DNA from: Bacteroidota bacterium
Lineage (GTDB): Bacteria > Bacteroidota > Bacteroidia > UKL13-3
NCBI GenBank assembly: GCA_010027395.1
Contig: RGVD01000140.1
Span: 1-6,810 of the forward strand
Direction of reading: 5' to 3'
DNA length: 6,810 nucleotides
The translations under genes and the position numbers were made by a program. Numbering within the stretch: the first letter of the stretch is position 1; each line of letters begins with the position of its first letter. Positions 6,170 to 6,810 of the stretch are shown here, one piece after another. Below the pieces are notes generated by a model that was given only the letters and a program-made list of their open reading frames with translations, was not told where the DNA came from and did no database searches.

Positions 6170-6448
6170 ATGGCAAAACCTATTGGAAAAGCAAACCCTA
6201 TGATGGTATTTAATACCACACCGGATGCAACACAACGTAAAAAATATTGCCGTTTCAAAAAGAATGGCATTAAGTACATCGATTATAAAGATGCTAACTT
6301 TTTAATGAAGTTTGTTAACGACCAAGGAAAAATTCTTCCTCGTAGATTAACTGGTACTTCATTGAAATACCAACGTAAAGTTTCTGAAGCTATCAAACGT
6401 GCTCGTCACATAGCTGTATTACCATTTGGAGGCGATTTATTAAAATAA
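6170..6448 (+). CDS. rpsR: 30S ribosomal protein bS18
   Basis: bS18 is the partner of bS6 on the 30S platform. The 92-residue product carries the conserved YCRFKKNGIKYIDYKD (26-41) and a C-terminal block starting ILPRRLTGTSLKYQRK (55-70) and continuing to RARHIAVLPF, the hallmark rRNA-binding part. It is slightly longer than the roughly 75-85 residues common in the family because of an N-terminal extension. The start ATG is 6 nt after the rpsF stop, so the two are co-transcribed and probably produced in balance. No Shine-Dalgarno sequence lies at normal spacing; the nearest purine-rich match, AGGAGG at 6144-6149 inside the rpsF coding end, is 20 nt away. In Bacteroidota ribosomes, bS18 with bS6 and bS21 helps bury the anti-Shine-Dalgarno tail of 16S rRNA (established knowledge, not visible here). 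Confidence 0.97.
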   Translation: MAKPIGKANPMMVFNTTPDATQRKKYCRFKKNGIKYIDYKDANFLMKFVNDQGKILPRRLTGTSLKYQRKVSEAIKRARHIAVLPFGGDLLK

Positions 6449-6450
6449 TT

Positions 6451-6458
6451 AGAGGAGG
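6451..6458 (+). promoter_or_regulatory. Strong Shine-Dalgarno sequence before rplI
   Basis: AGAGGAGG, whose core AGGAGG (6453-6458) is complementary to the canonical 16S 3' tail CCUCCU, lies 8 nt before the rplI ATG. It sits wholly in the 18-nt gap between rpsR and rplI, so it is not forced by coding. None of the other genes in the window has such a site at proper spacing, in keeping with the usual lack of Shine-Dalgarno use in Bacteroidota. Confidence 0.8.
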
Positions 6459-6466
6459 AAAACAGA

Positions 6467-6810
6467 ATGAAAATTATTTTAAAAGAAAACCTTAAAAACC
6501 TTGGAATCCAAGGTGACGTGGTAACAGTTAAAGATGGTTATGCAAACAACTTCCTATTCCCTAAAGGATTGGCAGTAATGGCTACAGCATCTAACATCAA
6601 AATCTTAGAAGAAAACAATCGCCAAGGAGCTAAAAGACGTGAAAAATTAAAAGAAGACGCTTTATCAATGAGCGAAAACTTGAAAGATTTAACTATCACT
6701 ATTGCCACTAAGGCTGGTGCTAATGGAAAAATCTTTGGTTCAATCACTCCATTGCAAGTTTCTCAAGCTTTGAAAACTAAAGGTTTTGAAATCGATCGTA
6801 GAAAAATTGA
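6467..6810 (+). CDS. rplI: 50S ribosomal protein bL9, C-terminus cut by the window edge
   Basis: bL9 binds 23S rRNA near the L1 stalk and reaches out over the small subunit, helping restrain ribosome movement on mRNA. The first 114 codons are present. They show the N-terminal domain MKIILKENLKNLGIQGDVVTV with the family signature GYANNFLFPKGLA (24-36), the long charged connecting helix (about 42-72) and the start of the C-terminal domain (KAGANGKIFGSIT, 82-94). Family members run to about 150 residues, so roughly 35 lie beyond the right edge. The ATG at 6467 is fixed by the conserved N-terminus and by a strong Shine-Dalgarno sequence 8 nt upstream. It is the third gene of the ribosomal operon, 18 nt after rpsR. 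Confidence 0.95.
   Translation, partial: MKIILKENLKNLGIQGDVVTVKDGYANNFLFPKGLAVMATASNIKILEENNRQGAKRREKLKEDALSMSENLKDLTITIATKAGANGKIFGSITPLQVSQALKTKGFEIDRRKI

Noticed and set aside
6538..6747. Reverse-strand open frame of 69 codons opposite rplI
   Set aside because: rplI is unmistakable here; the reverse product has no recognisable features.

Overview
The window looks like an AT-rich chromosomal segment from a member of the Bacteroidota. This rests on the protein families, on the gene order rpsF-rpsR-rplI, on promoter boxes matching the Bacteroidota consensus (TAnnTTTG, and at rpsF also TTTG exactly 19 nt upstream), and on the absence of Shine-Dalgarno sequences in front of nearly every gene. 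No rRNA, tRNA, CRISPR array, insertion sequence or phage gene is visible.

Layout, left to right. Bases 1-228 hold no convincing gene, only A/T-rich inverted repeats and possibly the last codons of an upstream gene. A PIF1/RecD-like helicase with a C-terminal helix-turn-helix (229-2421, +) overlaps by 17 nt the start of a polytopic membrane protein (2405-3760, +). The membrane protein is of unknown function and its layout recalls GT-C glycosyltransferases. It converges with, and overlaps by 11 bp, a secreted thioredoxin-fold protein with a CGWC motif (4211-3750, -). Upstream of that on the same strand is a PLP-dependent alpha-oxoamine synthase (5511-4255, -), of the type that condenses an amino acid with an acyl thioester, as in sphingolipid or sulfonolipid base synthesis. 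A 241-bp divergent intergenic region carries its promoter and that of the ribosomal operon rpsF-rpsR-rplI (5753 onward, +). rplI runs off the right edge.

The genes fall into three transcription groups: helicase plus membrane protein, oxoamine synthase plus thioredoxin-like protein, and the ribosomal operon. I see no mechanistic link between the groups. I found no clear undescribed system; most of the window is ordinary housekeeping sequence. The points most worth a second look are a strong, well-spaced Shine-Dalgarno sequence before rplI, directly downstream of the genes for bS6 and bS18 (proteins that help hide the anti-Shine-Dalgarno in Bacteroidota ribosomes); a consensus -7 box only 4 nt upstream of the thioredoxin-like gene, implying a leaderless message; and the unassigned GT-C-like membrane protein with a cysteine pair in its large loop.
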